Below, one piece after another: positions 36,597 to 51,000 of a stretch of DNA of 64,000 nt. The notes beneath the pieces are model-generated. The model worked only from the letters and a program-made list of their open reading frames with translations, did not search any database and was not told where the DNA came from. The DNA comes from Plantago elongata (lineage: Eukaryota; Streptophyta; Magnoliopsida; Lamiales; Plantaginaceae). A program made the translations under genes and the position numbers. Location of the stretch: assembly GCA_036897095.1 (NCBI GenBank), contig JAYMSP010000116.1, forward strand, positions 16,037-80,036, read 5' to 3'. Every line of letters starts with the position of its first letter. The first letter of the stretch is position 1.

Positions 36597-39500
36597 TCAT
36601 GCCACAGGCATCTGCGTTCTTGTTGTCGGGGGACGCTTACGCATGGTCCAAAATGCAGCGTAATATCGATTCTGCATTTAGAAGAAAAAAAAAATTAACG
36701 TTTCAGCAGAAAATCAATGGACTAGTATAGCTGTAATTAAATGAACTATAACTCGGGCATATACTATCTCAAGAATTTTTCCATTTTTTATTCAATATTT
36801 CCCCCTCTGAGCCAAAAACTCATGTAGGCCAAAGCAAACTGTCAAGCTTACCTGCATCATTGATCTTGAATTTGTTGTGTACGTCGTCTCTATCATCGAT
36901 TCTTTCTGTTCCAAGTAATAGTTGAAATATTCAGTAAAGAGCCTTAATTTATATTCCACGGCAAATTCAGGAAAAAACATCGACTTACCTCCATTTCAAA
37001 TCCACAATGATATGCAACCCGCTTTACATCTTCCAGGCTAAGCTCGATGGACATTTCCTTCAACAAAAGGTCAAAAGAACCCAAGATCAGTAATTTTGCG
37101 TCAGGCACATAGATGTAATTTCTGGATTACTCTACTGGGCATCAAACACTTACATCTTCCTGGCTATAGGTATCGGCAAAATGATAAAGTAGGGGCCCCA
37201 AATTTATCCAAACCTGCCAAGCGAACAGAATAGTGATCAAACAACTCAGTAAACAATAACAAAAACTGGCTGATAAAAGTAACAGAATAAAAACACTTTG
37301 GCTTACACCCCCATCTTTAAGAATTCTTGATATGGTCTCAATATATTCAACTATATTGTGAGCTGTATCAATGAAGAAACAAGTCACAACTGCATCCCAA
37401 GCCCCTGGAGGTAAACGAAACATTGAAATCAGCTAGATAAATTATTAACTAAGAACAATCTCAATCAGGTTCCAACCAATACTTAACTAGTGTATCTTAA
37501 CTATACTTCCATTTTTTGGTGTCGAGTTTTTACAAGATTCACCACAAGGGAAGCACAAATGCTGTAACTCCGAGGTTTTCTCTTATCAATTAGCATATTG
37601 CACAACAGGATAAGATGTGCATTGCAATTACAGCAAAAAGACAATATGGTGTCAACAATAAAGCAAGAGACCATCATCTACATGAAGCCATATGAGGTAC
37701 AGTTCAACAAAAACTTCAGTTTCTAAGTTTCTATACCTATTTGGCTTGGATCACTGTACACTTCAACAAAATCACCACCACACATTGAGAAGCCTTCCGT
37801 AATCCCTGCACTGTTCCAAGAAATTCCACTCGTAAAACATAAGTACTGGCTCATGGAACTTTCTTAAAGTTACTATTCTTGTTCAGCTACATTAGCAATA
37901 TATTTTTATGAAAAATTAGTGTTCCATAAAATTCATATGAGCTGACAAAGTAAAGCATGATATCGCATGCAGGGACAGCAGCACGCGAGGGGGAGCATAG
38001 TTTTCTAGTGGGAAAAAAATTACAGAATTATATGGTTGCATGTTTCATATGCAAATTAAAACAGACTGGACAAATATGCAGGACTGTCCGAAAGGAAGTT
38101 TGGCATATGATTACACAGTACCTGGCTGGGTGAATATCTGGAATTGATACAGCTCGTATCTGGTCATCATCTGAAATTGAATTACAGTTGCTGTGTATCC
38201 ATGGATATATCGTCCACTCCTCGGCTACTTGACAGCTAATATTAACAGGTTAGTCTGACGCCATAAATGATCATAGAAAGAGCAAAAGTGGCAAGTTACT
38301 TACTTGTTTAATATAAAACTAGAGCATATCATCATGTAGTAAGAAAACTCATTTCCCTGGCTAACAAAACCTGCCATGTCATGAAAATATCATGTTAGTA
38401 GGAAAGAAACTAAGAACGGACATGCATAAAAACGGATTCGACTTTTGGAAGTATACCCAGGCTTGAGATTTCTAATGCTAGCCTCCCAAGTCCAGCTCCA
38501 GGAACTACACATGATGGGGGACTGCTCAAAAATATTATGCCATCAGCATTTTAACACCAGAGATCACTAATCAACATTCTAGGCTTCTAGCATAGAGTTC
38601 CCTGAACTTATGCCAGATGTTTCAAATAGGTCCAAGTCCAACTAATAAACCCCCTAGATAAAATCACCTTGGACTATACCTCTCTTTGGAACGGCATGGA
38701 AATATCCGCTTAAGTTCTTCAAGAATGGGCTTGTAGCATTCATCACGTTCCCTTTGTCCCTGAAGAATATAAATAAAAGAATTATGAATAGACTATGATA
38801 TCAGCAGCCGATCTCCTCTTGGTTACATCTTCATTCAATTGCCTTTTCTAGGAGCATGCTTTTATCTTTAAATTGTTGCTTCAGATGATATAAACATATT
38901 AATAATGGAGTACCTCTGCAGCCCAATCCCTGACAATATTCCTTATGATACAGCGAACCTGGGACAGCAATTAAGATCCAAATATGAAACTAAGCACTTT
39001 CTGTAAATAGAAGCATCTCATCATATTCATGTTACACATTATTTTTCCTTTATACTAAATGGAAACTACTTGATCAAAATTCAACAGCTATTTGACCCAG
39101 TGAAATACAATTGAATCATATAGTGCCATATATCATAATGACAATCTTTACAAAGTGCTTACCTTATCTACATCAACTAAAGGGACGCGGTATTGCAAGG
39201 ATGGATCTAACCAATCAGGTGTTGTCGATGCTACCTGCAAGAAATTTTACCAAGTGTGAAAAACCTTATGCAGGATAACTGAAAAGGTGACAAGCCATAA
39301 TCACATTGACGTATAATTATGTCATCTACTGTGGTCGATTTTTTCAGAATATAAAAGTAGGAGCTACTGTGCGAAACACAACAGGATGAACCATTTGTAT
39401 TACAAGATAAAGATTCCAAGGACCTCATTCATAGGTTCAAAATTTGGTGGCCTATATGGGCCACAACCATTTTCCCTGGAGCTGAATTCATCCATCTTAT

Positions 39501-42201
39501 CACAATCTGGCTGTGCTCTCTTTGAGCCAGACTGACCAGGAAGAGGGCTTCTTTTAGAGGACAAAGCAGGGTTAGAGGAGACATTCTCCATGTACTGATC
39601 TCCAGATTTGTCAACATCCTGACTCAAATCAAGCGGAGGTTCAAATGCCTGCCAAATGCAACAGTGACAGCTCTTAAGATAATAGCAGAATACTTGAACA
39701 TGTAATAAGCTTCCAGAGCGAAGAGGAAAATAGGATGTAGACAATTACCTTAAGCATTTCAAATATAAAATATGAATTTTGTGCGATACACCTGTAACGA
39801 AAATGTATTCAGGGTTAATAAAATGTTAAGAGGCAAAACAATGGAACATGAAGACTCCTATTTTGGATGTTATAAAAGGAAATGTCAGCCAAGGATCATT
39901 AAGTAAAAGGGCCTATTTGATGCCCTGGCCTCTCAGGATCTGGTGAAGGTATGATTTATTTGTGTACTTTATTATTTTACTCATTCCCTGTACTCAGTTG
40001 ATTCAATACAAAAGTTCTGTGGCCAACAGAAACAAATCATCTAGACCTGGAACGGGATTCCAAGCTAGAATACCAAAATAATTACTACCGTATTATTAAT
40101 TATTGTTGAAAAAGAGCTTACCATCTGAGTTTCTGAAACTTGTGAAGTAGATGGGACAGAAGCGCCTGTAAAATCCCCAAAAAACCAATCAGAGAAATTA
40201 CGAATAAGAGCAGCGGTTATAATTTTTATTCTATAGTAAACATTAGAATAACAAGTAACATGAATTCGTTCGATAGCATCACAAGCAATAAAAAGCGGAA
40301 ATCTATTTTATCCTAGCTTTAATGTATACTCCTATTTTTATTCATTGAAATTGGAGATTCCACCGCTTGAAATGGCTGTGCTAGGTTACCTATCCATTAT
40401 TCCCCTAATTATCCTTGCTATTATCACCCTGTTCACTTTTCAGCTAATTAAGGTCAATGATTAGGAGTAGAATTTGGAAAAGTAGGTTTTCTGAATTTGG
40501 GTGCAACTTATCAGAACATCAACAAGAAAAATTAGTAGGGAGTATCAAACCTGATGTTGATACAGTAAATCAGTAATGAACTTTACGTTCTAAGTTCTAA
40601 CTTCTATTATATCACATATTAAGTTGTTCCATTCACATTCTTCGATTTCGATACAATCCTTGTTTTGTACAAACTATAACCTACAAAGGTTATTTTTTCA
40701 GAACTTCACATTAATCAAGTGTACACTTTCTATCCACAGAAGCATACCTTGTGGGATGACGGAAGCTTTCTGAAACATCTTTCATATCTTTGGACATCCT
40801 CCTCCGCAGCCTCTGGATAGCTGCCGAGTTAAATCCATAATGTATGAGTTAGTTTCATAATTATTAACAGCAAGACAATCTAATTCAAGAAATCAAGTCT
40901 CCTTATCCCTCACTATAATGATGTTTACTGTACAGGAAGCTGCTACCAGATGACGCTAAGAGCCACATGATTAAAAAAAAAAAAAAAATTACAATCAAAA
41001 CACAAATAACTTGAATACTCAGTAAACTTCCACATTTAGGATCTTTTGTACCTTCCATCAGAGTAAAAGAGGGGCTGGCGTGATGCCCTAAGCTATGATT
41101 GAACTAGAAAGCATGACACTAAAAATCGTAAAAAGGAAAAGAGAAGGAAGTGATGGGCTCACTGTTTTTTAACTTTATGTCCCTGCACATGTTGCACAAT
41201 CTTTTAACCACATATCCAAAAAGAATATATGCAAAAGTTATCCTGTCAGTGTTATGCAGTTAGTCAGTATATCGTGTCTTGTTACCAAAACTAAAGATTC
41301 AGGTATTTCCAACCACAGAATTGTATATTAACTCAAGGAAGGAAATGGTTTTCAGAAAGATCATAAACATCCAGGAACTTAGAATTGAAATTGATGGAAT
41401 TTGGTGATATCATAACCCAATAGTCATATTTTACCAGGAAGCTGAAACTATGTTTTGGAACCAAACACTCAGAGACTATATTTTGGAACTCGGGAGGTAC
41501 AAGAATATGACTACAATCCCTATCTTAAATGCAAGTATCATAGCAAAAGCATGTTAAATTTACAATTTTTATGGTAATCTTCTGTCAAGATCAAGTGATA
41601 ACATCTCGAAAAATACGATCTTTATTTTCTATATTCGAGTGAACCAGAAAAAAGCTTCTACGATCTTCATTTCCCGGTACTACAAGCACTTAGCTGATAA
41701 CAATTCCAACATGCAAGACTGGCGCTGATAATCAAATGCAAAAGACTCCAGAGAGAAGTCGATACACAGTTACACACAAATCCCTAGATTGAGCTCAAAG
41801 CCTCCAAGATTGAACATTTTAACAAAATCCCATGTAAACTAATTGCTTCCACAGCATTTTCATCAATTCCTCCTCTATGATCAGCCATTGGTACACACAA
41901 TTAAGCACAAATGGATGATCCTAAACCCACAAATTATCTTTTCAAAGCAAGAAAAGAGTAAAAATTGGGAGTTTGAAACAATCCATCAAGCTGAATAAAT
42001 AATCATCGAGAGGCAAATTGAGAGAAAATTGATTCAGTTGAGTTGAGAGGTAATTAAAAATGCAAAAAAAGAGATAGATAAAGAAAGAAAGAAGTTAACT
42101 AACTTGAGATAAGCGCTGATTATACGACGGAGAGACTTGACTTCGAGTGCCTCTTCCAGTTTCCGGCGACGCAATTCCTCTTCTTCTGCCATTGACGACA
42201 T
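36597..42201 (-). CDS. CARNMT1: Carnosine N-methyltransferase family protein (N2227-like)
   Basis: SAM-dependent methyltransferase; the animal enzyme methylates carnosine to anserine, while the plant substrate is not established. 451 residues. Exons: 42104-42201, 40748-40820, 40122-40165, 39749-39791, 39424-39648, 39163-39234, 38914-38958, 38680-38759, 38457-38521, 38304-38370, 38122-38235, 37737-37810, 37307-37404, 37154-37213, 36989-37057, 36852-36905, 36597-36671. Family motifs in order: [27 protein letters not shown], the SAM-binding [15 protein letters not shown] (about residue 232), [58 protein letters not shown] and [13 protein letters not shown]. Residues encoded by 39424-39648 form a variable linker with no domain. 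The donor after that exon is a weak GTCCTT. A second in-frame ATG lies at 42192. The human protein is about 409 residues, so length fits. Confidence 0.93.
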
Positions 42202-43005
42202 CAAATCTCTAATTTGTTTTTTCTTGTCTTTTTCTAACACAACAACTGACTGGAACTGGATACATACATGTAATTAACTACTGTTCTTCAGGTGATTTTG
42301 CACTAGTTTCAGAATGGGCCGGCCGGCCCAAGGTAGGATCTTCAAGCAGATCTTGCGTGTGAAATATTGCCCAAGTTGATTTTCTTTTTGTTGCCCAAGT
42401 TGATGAAAATTCCACAACAAATTCACTGGAAATCTGGAATGTAACATCTCGATTTTTCAATTAGGGACACATTTGGCTTATCAATGTTTTTATATAGCAT
42501 GTTAAAATCTAGTTAAGCTACTAAGTTGACGAATTACGTATTGATTAAGTGTGATGCTTCGAAGTACGATTCTAGAGCGTTATTGTGAAATTCAAGTATT
42601 GTCCGATTCATTCAATTCTGAAATGCTATGTCCACAAAATATTTTGAATCACACGGAGAGTGAGAGTTAGTGTATTTAAGATTTTAGACCGAAAGTTTGC
42701 ATTGGCTGAATTGCACACTACCAATCACATTGAATTGAATGTTTGTTAGTACTGCATTTCTTGTAGTAGTACTATATGTTTGTTACGACATTTTAGGTAT
42801 TGATTATTTGACATAAAAACGTCCTAAATTTTGGAAGAAACATAAAAACAATAATGCTTGAATCCATTGGAAGAAAAAGAAAAAAAATACTTACAAGAGA
42901 GATTGTACGATTGAATCATATAATCTACAAAGTAGCTACGCCAATGAGAGTCAGGAATTAGCTTCTATGAACCACATTTAAAGAGGCTACAAGGTACTTC
43001 AAGGA
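42202..43005. other. Spacer between TOP3A and the methyltransferase gene
   Basis: About 800 bp. It must hold the 3' UTR of TOP3A and the promoter of the methyltransferase, both transcribed leftwards. A palindrome ggccggccggcc-like run (42318-42328) stands out. No additional gene is supported; the ORF at 42278-42460 is in the upstream leader. Confidence 0.5.
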
Positions 43006-46000
43006 TCACCTACTACCACGAGTCGGGCAAACATTTGCAAAATGTGATGGATCGCCACAAATGAAGCACCTGTTAGCTACAGGTTCCCCAGTAGCAGATA
43101 CAAATGTTGAAGCAGCCACAAAATCTGCAGTATTTGGACGTCCTCTACCACGGTTGCTTCTGCCACGACCACCTCTCCTACTGGAATTAGATGCAGATGT
43201 CCTACTACTGCCTCCTCGTGCACCTGTTCCTCCACCATTAGCCGCCTCTTCCCAACTGCATTTGATGCAGATGCCAATAAATAAGCAAAACAGCCTAACT
43301 TGCCATAGAAAATAAAGCCACATATCATATTATCAAGCATTATGGGTCTAAATCAAGACATTTCCTTTCACTTGGCTCCAGCAGGCAGCAGCTCAATTTC
43401 TTACTAACATGTGGAAATCTCTTTTGCATTGTGTCAAACAGTGTAACTGTCAAAATCATTTTATTACAAACTTACAACTTCAGTAGTAAAGTAACTTAGG
43501 GCACCTCAAGTTGTCCGGACCAACCCATATATATCCTCCTAACCATTAAGATAAGAAAAAACGATAGTGCGTGTTGCTATTATGGAAGTCAATAGTGCCC
43601 ACAAAATTACAATGTAGTCAATTGCCAATTAGATTGCATCCTTAGGACATGCCACAGTGATACAAAGGTTTTGAAAACTGACCAAGTTATGCACTTACTA
43701 TTCATGGTAAAGTATAAGAAACAGAATATTCCAAGATACTATTAGTTTCTGGTTAAAAATAAAATCCTGTACAAACTAACTAGACATGATATATAACTAA
43801 AAAATTGACTTACACAAAGAAGTTGCACTCAGGTGAGCAGGAATAAAACTTCTTCCCTCTATTAGCTTCAGTGTTAGCAGTTCGCAAGTTACAAGGATTG
43901 CCACAGGTGGTACATGACACTGAAGAATCTCCTGTATTAACATGAAAGGAAGCAAATATTAAATATTTAGTTGCGCAGCTAAGTGTGCGCTTTTTTCAGC
44001 CACTATTTGTCGTGTACACTGCGAAAAATAAACTCGCTTCAAATGAGATTCAAATATCCTCAACTGATACTTCATTTCCTTCATAATTGGGTTTACTCCG
44101 GTATAAAATGCCAGTTCATGTGAAGACCAAAAACATGTGGTAATGTTTGTTGTAATTTGAGAGCAATGTATGAAGGGCAGAGAAAAAGAGCTGCAGGCAT
44201 CAGGAGGTAGGTCGTACATATAAAACACCCGGATTACAAGATATGGGAGTGCAAAGAGAAAAGTAGAGCAACCTTGCCGTGAACCAGCTTGCTGAGGCCG
44301 CACATTACGAGCACGTGATGGCTGAGGGGTATATGAGCTAGAAGTTTGTCCTGCTTGCCAAGAGCCGCCTCCTCTAGAATTACTTTGTTGGGCACTGCCA
44401 TCATTCCCTCGTCCTCTACCCTGGGCACTTCCAGCAAATCCTTGTCCTCTGCCCTGTGCACTGCTAGCATACCCTTGTCCTCTACCTTGCACACTTCCAG
44501 CAAATCCTTGTCCTCTGCCCTGTGCACTGCTAGCATACCCTTGTCCTCTACCCGGGGCACTGCTGGATGATGATGTGGGCCCTTGTCTACCTGTCAATTA
44601 TTATACAAAATATTCTGATTGAGTATAACATATGGTACGATGGTGGAGTAATTGTGGAACATAATCATATACAGAGCTGTAAAGAGAACTCAGAGGAGTA
44701 AGCAGTTTTATTTTCTTCTCTATAGGTTATGGAGAATTGCTTAATGCAACCCAAACTTACCAATTCCACTATCCAAGTGGGACAAGTGGAATTATCGCAT
44801 CAGCTGAAGCTGCATTTGGCAGTTGGTACTGTGCATGGATTAAGAGGAGCCTAATGGCTTATGCAGTAAACATTGGTGTTCATGTAATTTTATCTTTTTT
44901 TTGTTGAAATTAGATTTAAGTTTTTCATCTTTAGTCTCTGCCACTTCTCAATTATTAGTAGAAGAAGGTAATTTTAACAAGTTTTACTACGCATACGACT
45001 ACGCGGAGATTCAATGCCAGAATATACAATCTTAAACCTACCAGGTACACTGGAATTATTGCGCGAACCAGTTCCACATATTTCTGTAAGCTCCTTCAGA
45101 ATATCATCACAACCGCCAATACAACCTGCCAAGATTAACATTTCATGAGATCTTTTTAACCATGATGCAACATTGTCAAACTTGCAAAAGGTCATATCAT
45201 TTAAATTTCAGTAAAGCAAAATCAATATCTCAATAAGTAATTAACCACCTATATTTCAGTATAACAATTTATGCATCTAATCTTGTACTAGGAGTTCATT
45301 TATGTGTACCTCCATTAAGTGATTCAGATATATGAACCTGACATGACAAGTTGGTAATCTGACCTTAATATTCTAACATACTTTTTTTAATTTCGCATTG
45401 GTGTCAGCTACATGCAACTAATCCAGCCTAGCACTGGGGCCCTTTTTAAGGGGCGGCTCCCCAGCGGTGTTTTTTAACCCGAGACCTTGCCTTAAGTGAA
45501 CTCAATAGATACTATAATGACAGTAATTGGTGTTGTTAAGCACCATATCATCTAATTCTCATTGTTATGCCTCTCTCTGATTACCAGTGATAAATCAAAG
45601 ATTACAAGAATAGACCAACAAAACCCATACTGCACTCACATGGCAACGTTTCCAAAATTATTGATCTATCAGCTAAATTAACTTCTCATCCTAACAAATT
45701 TGCAGTTTAAATGAGAACGCATGGACTGAAGAGCACGTAATATGCTTAATCAAATCTTACCAAGATGATTAACATCAAAGTTTGGTGGTATTTCCAGCCG
45801 ACGGAATTTGAATTGAATCATGTAAACAGGTCCTGAAAAAGTATTCGTCTAAAATTAGGTCAATAGGGCAAGGAATAGATAACAACTGATTATAAATTCC
45901 TATATTAGCTACCTGGAGAGCAAGCAGTACAAATATTTGGGGTAACTGTTGCTTCTAATATAGGTCCTGGAAGCCAGACGACACTCCTACACTGAAAAGT

Positions 46001-48019
46001 TGAAGGAAAGAGTAGATGGTTAACATAGAGCTGAGACTGTTTTTGCTTCCAACATATGCAAAATACATGTCAATGATCAACCTAGCAAAAGTCCATTCGC
46101 AGATAAACAGATCCCAAAGAACGAAAATTTTAAAATAATCCAACATATGAAGAGATTATTTGCACTCTTTTCATTCAAAACTCAGCAGCCGATGTACCAT
46201 TCATTAATTCACCCATCAATGCCACAATGCCAAGACACCTTGACAAAACAGAGTGGGTACTCTAGTTCAAACCAAGGTTTACCCGAAGGGACCTGTAGAT
46301 GGAGATCAACCTTACTAGAACAATTCCGTTCAACAGGGATGAGAACGTCAATGGGGTATTGAGTCTATTGACAGTCATGCTAGACCATTTATGACTAGAA
46401 AGAGCATCAATTCTAAGCAAGCTTACTTCCTAGGCTACTATGTTGTTCACAAGCATGAGCAAGTGAGCAGTATAAAGTTCCTCCTAAGGAGCCCAAGTGA
46501 TGCTATACATGATCAAGTTTTCCTCCAGCAAGGAAATAGGAGCAGCAACTAAGTGGATTAGGCAGAGCCAAAATGGAACTAATTTTCACATTAAATATCA
46601 TGCTGGAAAGTGCACTATATCTGAATGCACGTTTCAGTTACATCTTATGATTTATGTGACAGGAAGATAGTTATTTATTTGTCGACTTGGTTTCCATGTG
46701 AGTGAAATTTAATAAAACTAATACTATGTGTTTACAAGATCCATCTAAGATCTCATTCTACATAGGAATATGCCAGAATCCAGTCAGACCAAATCCTACA
46801 AACTTAAAGTATGATTCAGCCCCTATGATCCACTATCAAAACCAGTCAAGAAATCCTAACCACATTCATGACCGACCATTATGGTTAGCAGAGTAACTTT
46901 TCATTGTTGCTCCAAGTAATATGAAATTTGGCAATGTTATACTTCTTTTAAAACTTCAGAGAAATTGAGTCTTTCCATATTCCCAAGAAATACCTACTTG
47001 AGGGAAGCCCAAGCACCCAACCATAAAGTTTCCATCCTGCAGAATAGAAAAGAGAACAGTAAACACAGGTAAAAATGAGATTTAGAAACTTTAATAAAAG
47101 CATTCCAACATAAACGAGATGGGAATAAATAATAGATTACTAACTTCAAATAAATGGACTAGTCAAACTTAATAGAAAGATGTGGTACAGAGCAGGAAAA
47201 CAGAAAAAGCTCTGAGAGGACTGGCAAAATATAGCTGTGGAAATGTGCTCAAATACAATGAATACCTTTCCTGCAACAATATGTACAGTGTTCAATTGGT
47301 GCTGATGGAGGAGGTAGTACAAAAAAGTGCAGTGGATCTAACAGTAAATTGTGCAGAAATATGTGATAAACACTGTTATTGAACTCTTAGCCTTCATTAA
47401 AATAGAAGCCTCTTATCGTATTCTTCTTCTGAGATCAGAAAACATCACATAATTAAAGATACAATCAAACAAAGCAATGAGGCTTTGAAAGATATTGGCA
47501 ATGGAGTATTAAATGCTGATATAATAACAACTAGTACTTTTTTGTTTAAAGAAAAAACCAGCAAATATTTGACAGTACTAAGAATAAATCTTTGTGAAAT
47601 TATCTTTTATGGACACGTGATATGACTAGTCAGGACAACATACAGTCCATTGTAATACAGTATTTACTCATAAGTTCATTTGACAGTCAGCTAAAGCAAT
47701 GAATCTTTAGGTATTGTCGGCTTAACTTCCATGTCAAGCAAGTAAAGATAGTATCATCTACACAAGGATATCTTTCACGTACTGGCTTTTTCTTGAGAAC
47801 CATATCTGATTCCTGGCAAGCAGCACATTTCCGTACTGTTTCTCCAATTCCATGCTGTTCGTTGGCATCAGATCTGATTGATCTGCACAAGTAGTGTATA
47901 TTTGTCAATGAAGGGAAAAGTTATCTTATAACAACATAAGCGACAGACTCACCTATCAAAGAAAATAGCCATGGCTTCAAAAAGCTTTCCTTTCTTCATT
48001 CTAGCCTGTACATAATTTC

Positions 48020-48054
<35 letters not shown>

Positions 48055-51000
48055 AAACTCAAAATAATGAGGGGAAAAGGGATCGCAGAGTTGAAAAGGA
48101 AACATGCTATGAATTAATGAAATTACATATCACTAAACATTCGTTCTCAAAATAAAACGAGATCAGTATTCTCTTGGTCAACTTATGATTATTAGTTGAG
48201 CTGTTGAGGTTCCAAATGAACTCAAGTGGATGTTTTCAAATTAATGGTGCACAAACATATTCACGTTCTGAATATCCAACTATCAATCAGAAAGAACGAA
48301 TGGAAAAATCACAGCACATGAAACTTTTAACTGTGTGCTTAAGAGGTCCATTAGTTTCCTGGTAACAGAAATACACTAAAATATTTGGTGTAATTCACAG
48401 AAATAAAGATTATGCAAAAACATGTAAATACAAGACACAGATACTCTTTGTAGCAAAAATAGAAAAAGTGGGAAAGGAGAAACAAGATAAACTGATTGTA
48501 TTGAGACATACTGATTAACTATTGAACTTAGGCTATATTCTCTTCAACTGAAATTTACTGAACTGAACTGAACTGAATTGAACTTAACTGAAGTATAAAT
48601 TATAACTAAGCAGAGCTGAACTGAATTTAACTGAACTGAAGTGATTTTAGTTGAAGAGAACAGAGCCTTACATCAACAAAGCATTCCTTCATCATGTGCA
48701 GACAAGATTCCAGAACTTCAGACTTCCTCTTTGTGCCCATGCTCACAGCTGTCATATCGCTCTCCATATTAGCACGAAGATATGGTTTCCACAACTCATA
48801 CCTGTTCCATCAAAAATCATTTTGCTAAAGAGGTTGTCATTTTTATTCAAGATATGAGTCAATCAATGTCCCACTGTTCATATTGTATGCTCACATCAGT
48901 ATAGGAGTGAACATTATGTGAAGGTTTAAAAAAAAAAAAAACAGCTTATGCTCACAAATTCACCTAATAATATCTAAAAAACTTTGAACTCGTTTACAAG
49001 AATGATGCTATCAATGTCATCCTGTCAGATACCATGCAACTTAAATAACATAAAAAGAAAGAAAGAGAGTGATTTGCAATAATTTAGAGGATTTCGAGGA
49101 AAACCAAAAAAGAATTGAAATAAAAAAAAATTAAGTTTCAATTAAGTGCAGAAAAGGAACTTTCTCATACATGTAACTCCGAGTAACAGCAGAGACATAC
49201 TATATCAAAAGTACAGTATGTGCATATCATGCGTGCAACTCTACTGATTAATAGCAAGGTGGTCAATGTAATTTTAATGAAGTTATATTCGTTATTTAAA
49301 GTTAGATATCGCACTCATGCCTTTTGTTAATACATAGACGATTAGAAACTAAAGCTCGGCCAAAGAGCTGCATATTATGTGACCTGATTCAATCCTGTGC
49401 AAACTGCATATAGAAATTAACAGTTGAACTAGCTGGGATCGGTTAGTTCATTTGAAAAGTGTCAGTTCTTATGGGAGACAAAGCAGAGGCTTCTTCTGCA
49501 GATTCATCAAAAAATTATTCAAATTAAGGGCCAGTGCTATTTGCTTTTCACTATTGTATTAATAAAATTAAAGTGGCTGAAATCGGCTAGTTTAATTAAG
49601 CTTTTTGGTTCTTATGAAAGACTTTACCGAGGCTTATCCTGAGCACACTAAAGTCCTGTTGGTGATTGCAACTTGCCAGTATGACGCTATTTGAAATTTA
49701 GCCGACAAAGTGATTCTCATCGAAACAAAGTTAATAATTACAACTTTATTTGGTCGAGGTTACTTTATGGATATACAACTGAAATTGCAAATATGAGGAT
49801 GAAGGAAGAAATAGCATACGGCAAGACAAAGAAAGAATCAAACCGGTGCACAAAGCTATCGCGTTAGATGCAGCATCATTTTATTCGCTCAGCATATTAA
49901 CCTCTTTTCGGTATGCTCGATCATGATTAGCTTAGTGCTCCAGTTTTTATATTTAGCTTGTATGAGTTGTATTGCAAGAGATTATATAATTAGCCACGTA
50001 ACATGATACAATGAGGGAAAAACTTATTCAAAAAGTCAACTCACCCCATATCATCATATCCCATTACCAGTGCTTCACCCTGAAATTAAACAAAGCTTGT
50101 GTCATGATTATCTGACTTTTTATACATGGTCTCAAATCCTATGCAGAGAATATTGAACAGCAAGCAACTGCAGAAACACATTTTAACAAAAGCTGAAATA
50201 AGAATATACATACAACTTATACAGCTACGATTGTAAAAAGAAGGTCAAGAAGGTGCATTTGATTCTCTGACTTTAACACTTGAAGCTCTCGGAGGAAAGA
50301 AATCACATATATGTTCAAGTGCCTAGCTTAAGTTTGAAAAGGAGTACTTAAAAAGAAAACCTATTATGTGGCTTCCAGAGTCCAGTGATATGTCATCACA
50401 GATAGCTTTCCCAAAGATTCATGTATTCATATTTAGATGCATAATATTTTTATGTCAAATTTATAGCTAAAAAACATCAATTAGTGACAGCACCAACTTC
50501 TGACAAATGGGCTTTGATTTTTTAACAGTGAGTGTGTGCAATTTCTTATATATATTATGTTTAGGAAACTATCGTGATTTTTGTACCGATTATCAAAGTC
50601 AGGATGCTACTACATGCTGATCCATGCCACTTCACCCATGGGAAAAAAACTATATTTTCTGAATGTTCAGTTGATCCCATACATGTAGCTAATTAACCCA
50701 CAATTGCATCTTCCGTTAGTTACCTTCCAATTCTTGTGAAGAACACTGGAGCTAAATGTATATTAGCAATTGCTTAATAGAGCATGCAAAGAAGTATGTG
50801 TGAGCCATGCAGATGTTACTTAATCTTGAACCAAAGCAAGTGGCAGAATATAAAAAGACAAATAGGCCGCGATAGAGAGCACTGGTAAAGGACAGTAATA
50901 AGAGCAATATCAGCAATGATAGGAAAAATTTACTAATTTTGTTGGCGTGAAATGCATGCTTGAGTCTTTAGTGGCATAAAAACGATCAAGGAGTTTCTTG

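Noticed and set aside
43061-43315. Plus-strand ORF opposite the last TOP3A exon
   Set aside because: Antisense to the glycine/arginine-rich tail, which makes long proline/leucine-rich open frames by codon bias.
46147-46896. Plus-strand ORFs in a TOP3A intron (46147-46362 and 46702-46896)
   Set aside because: They lie between exons 18 and 19 of TOP3A, on the opposite strand, with no domain or gene structure.
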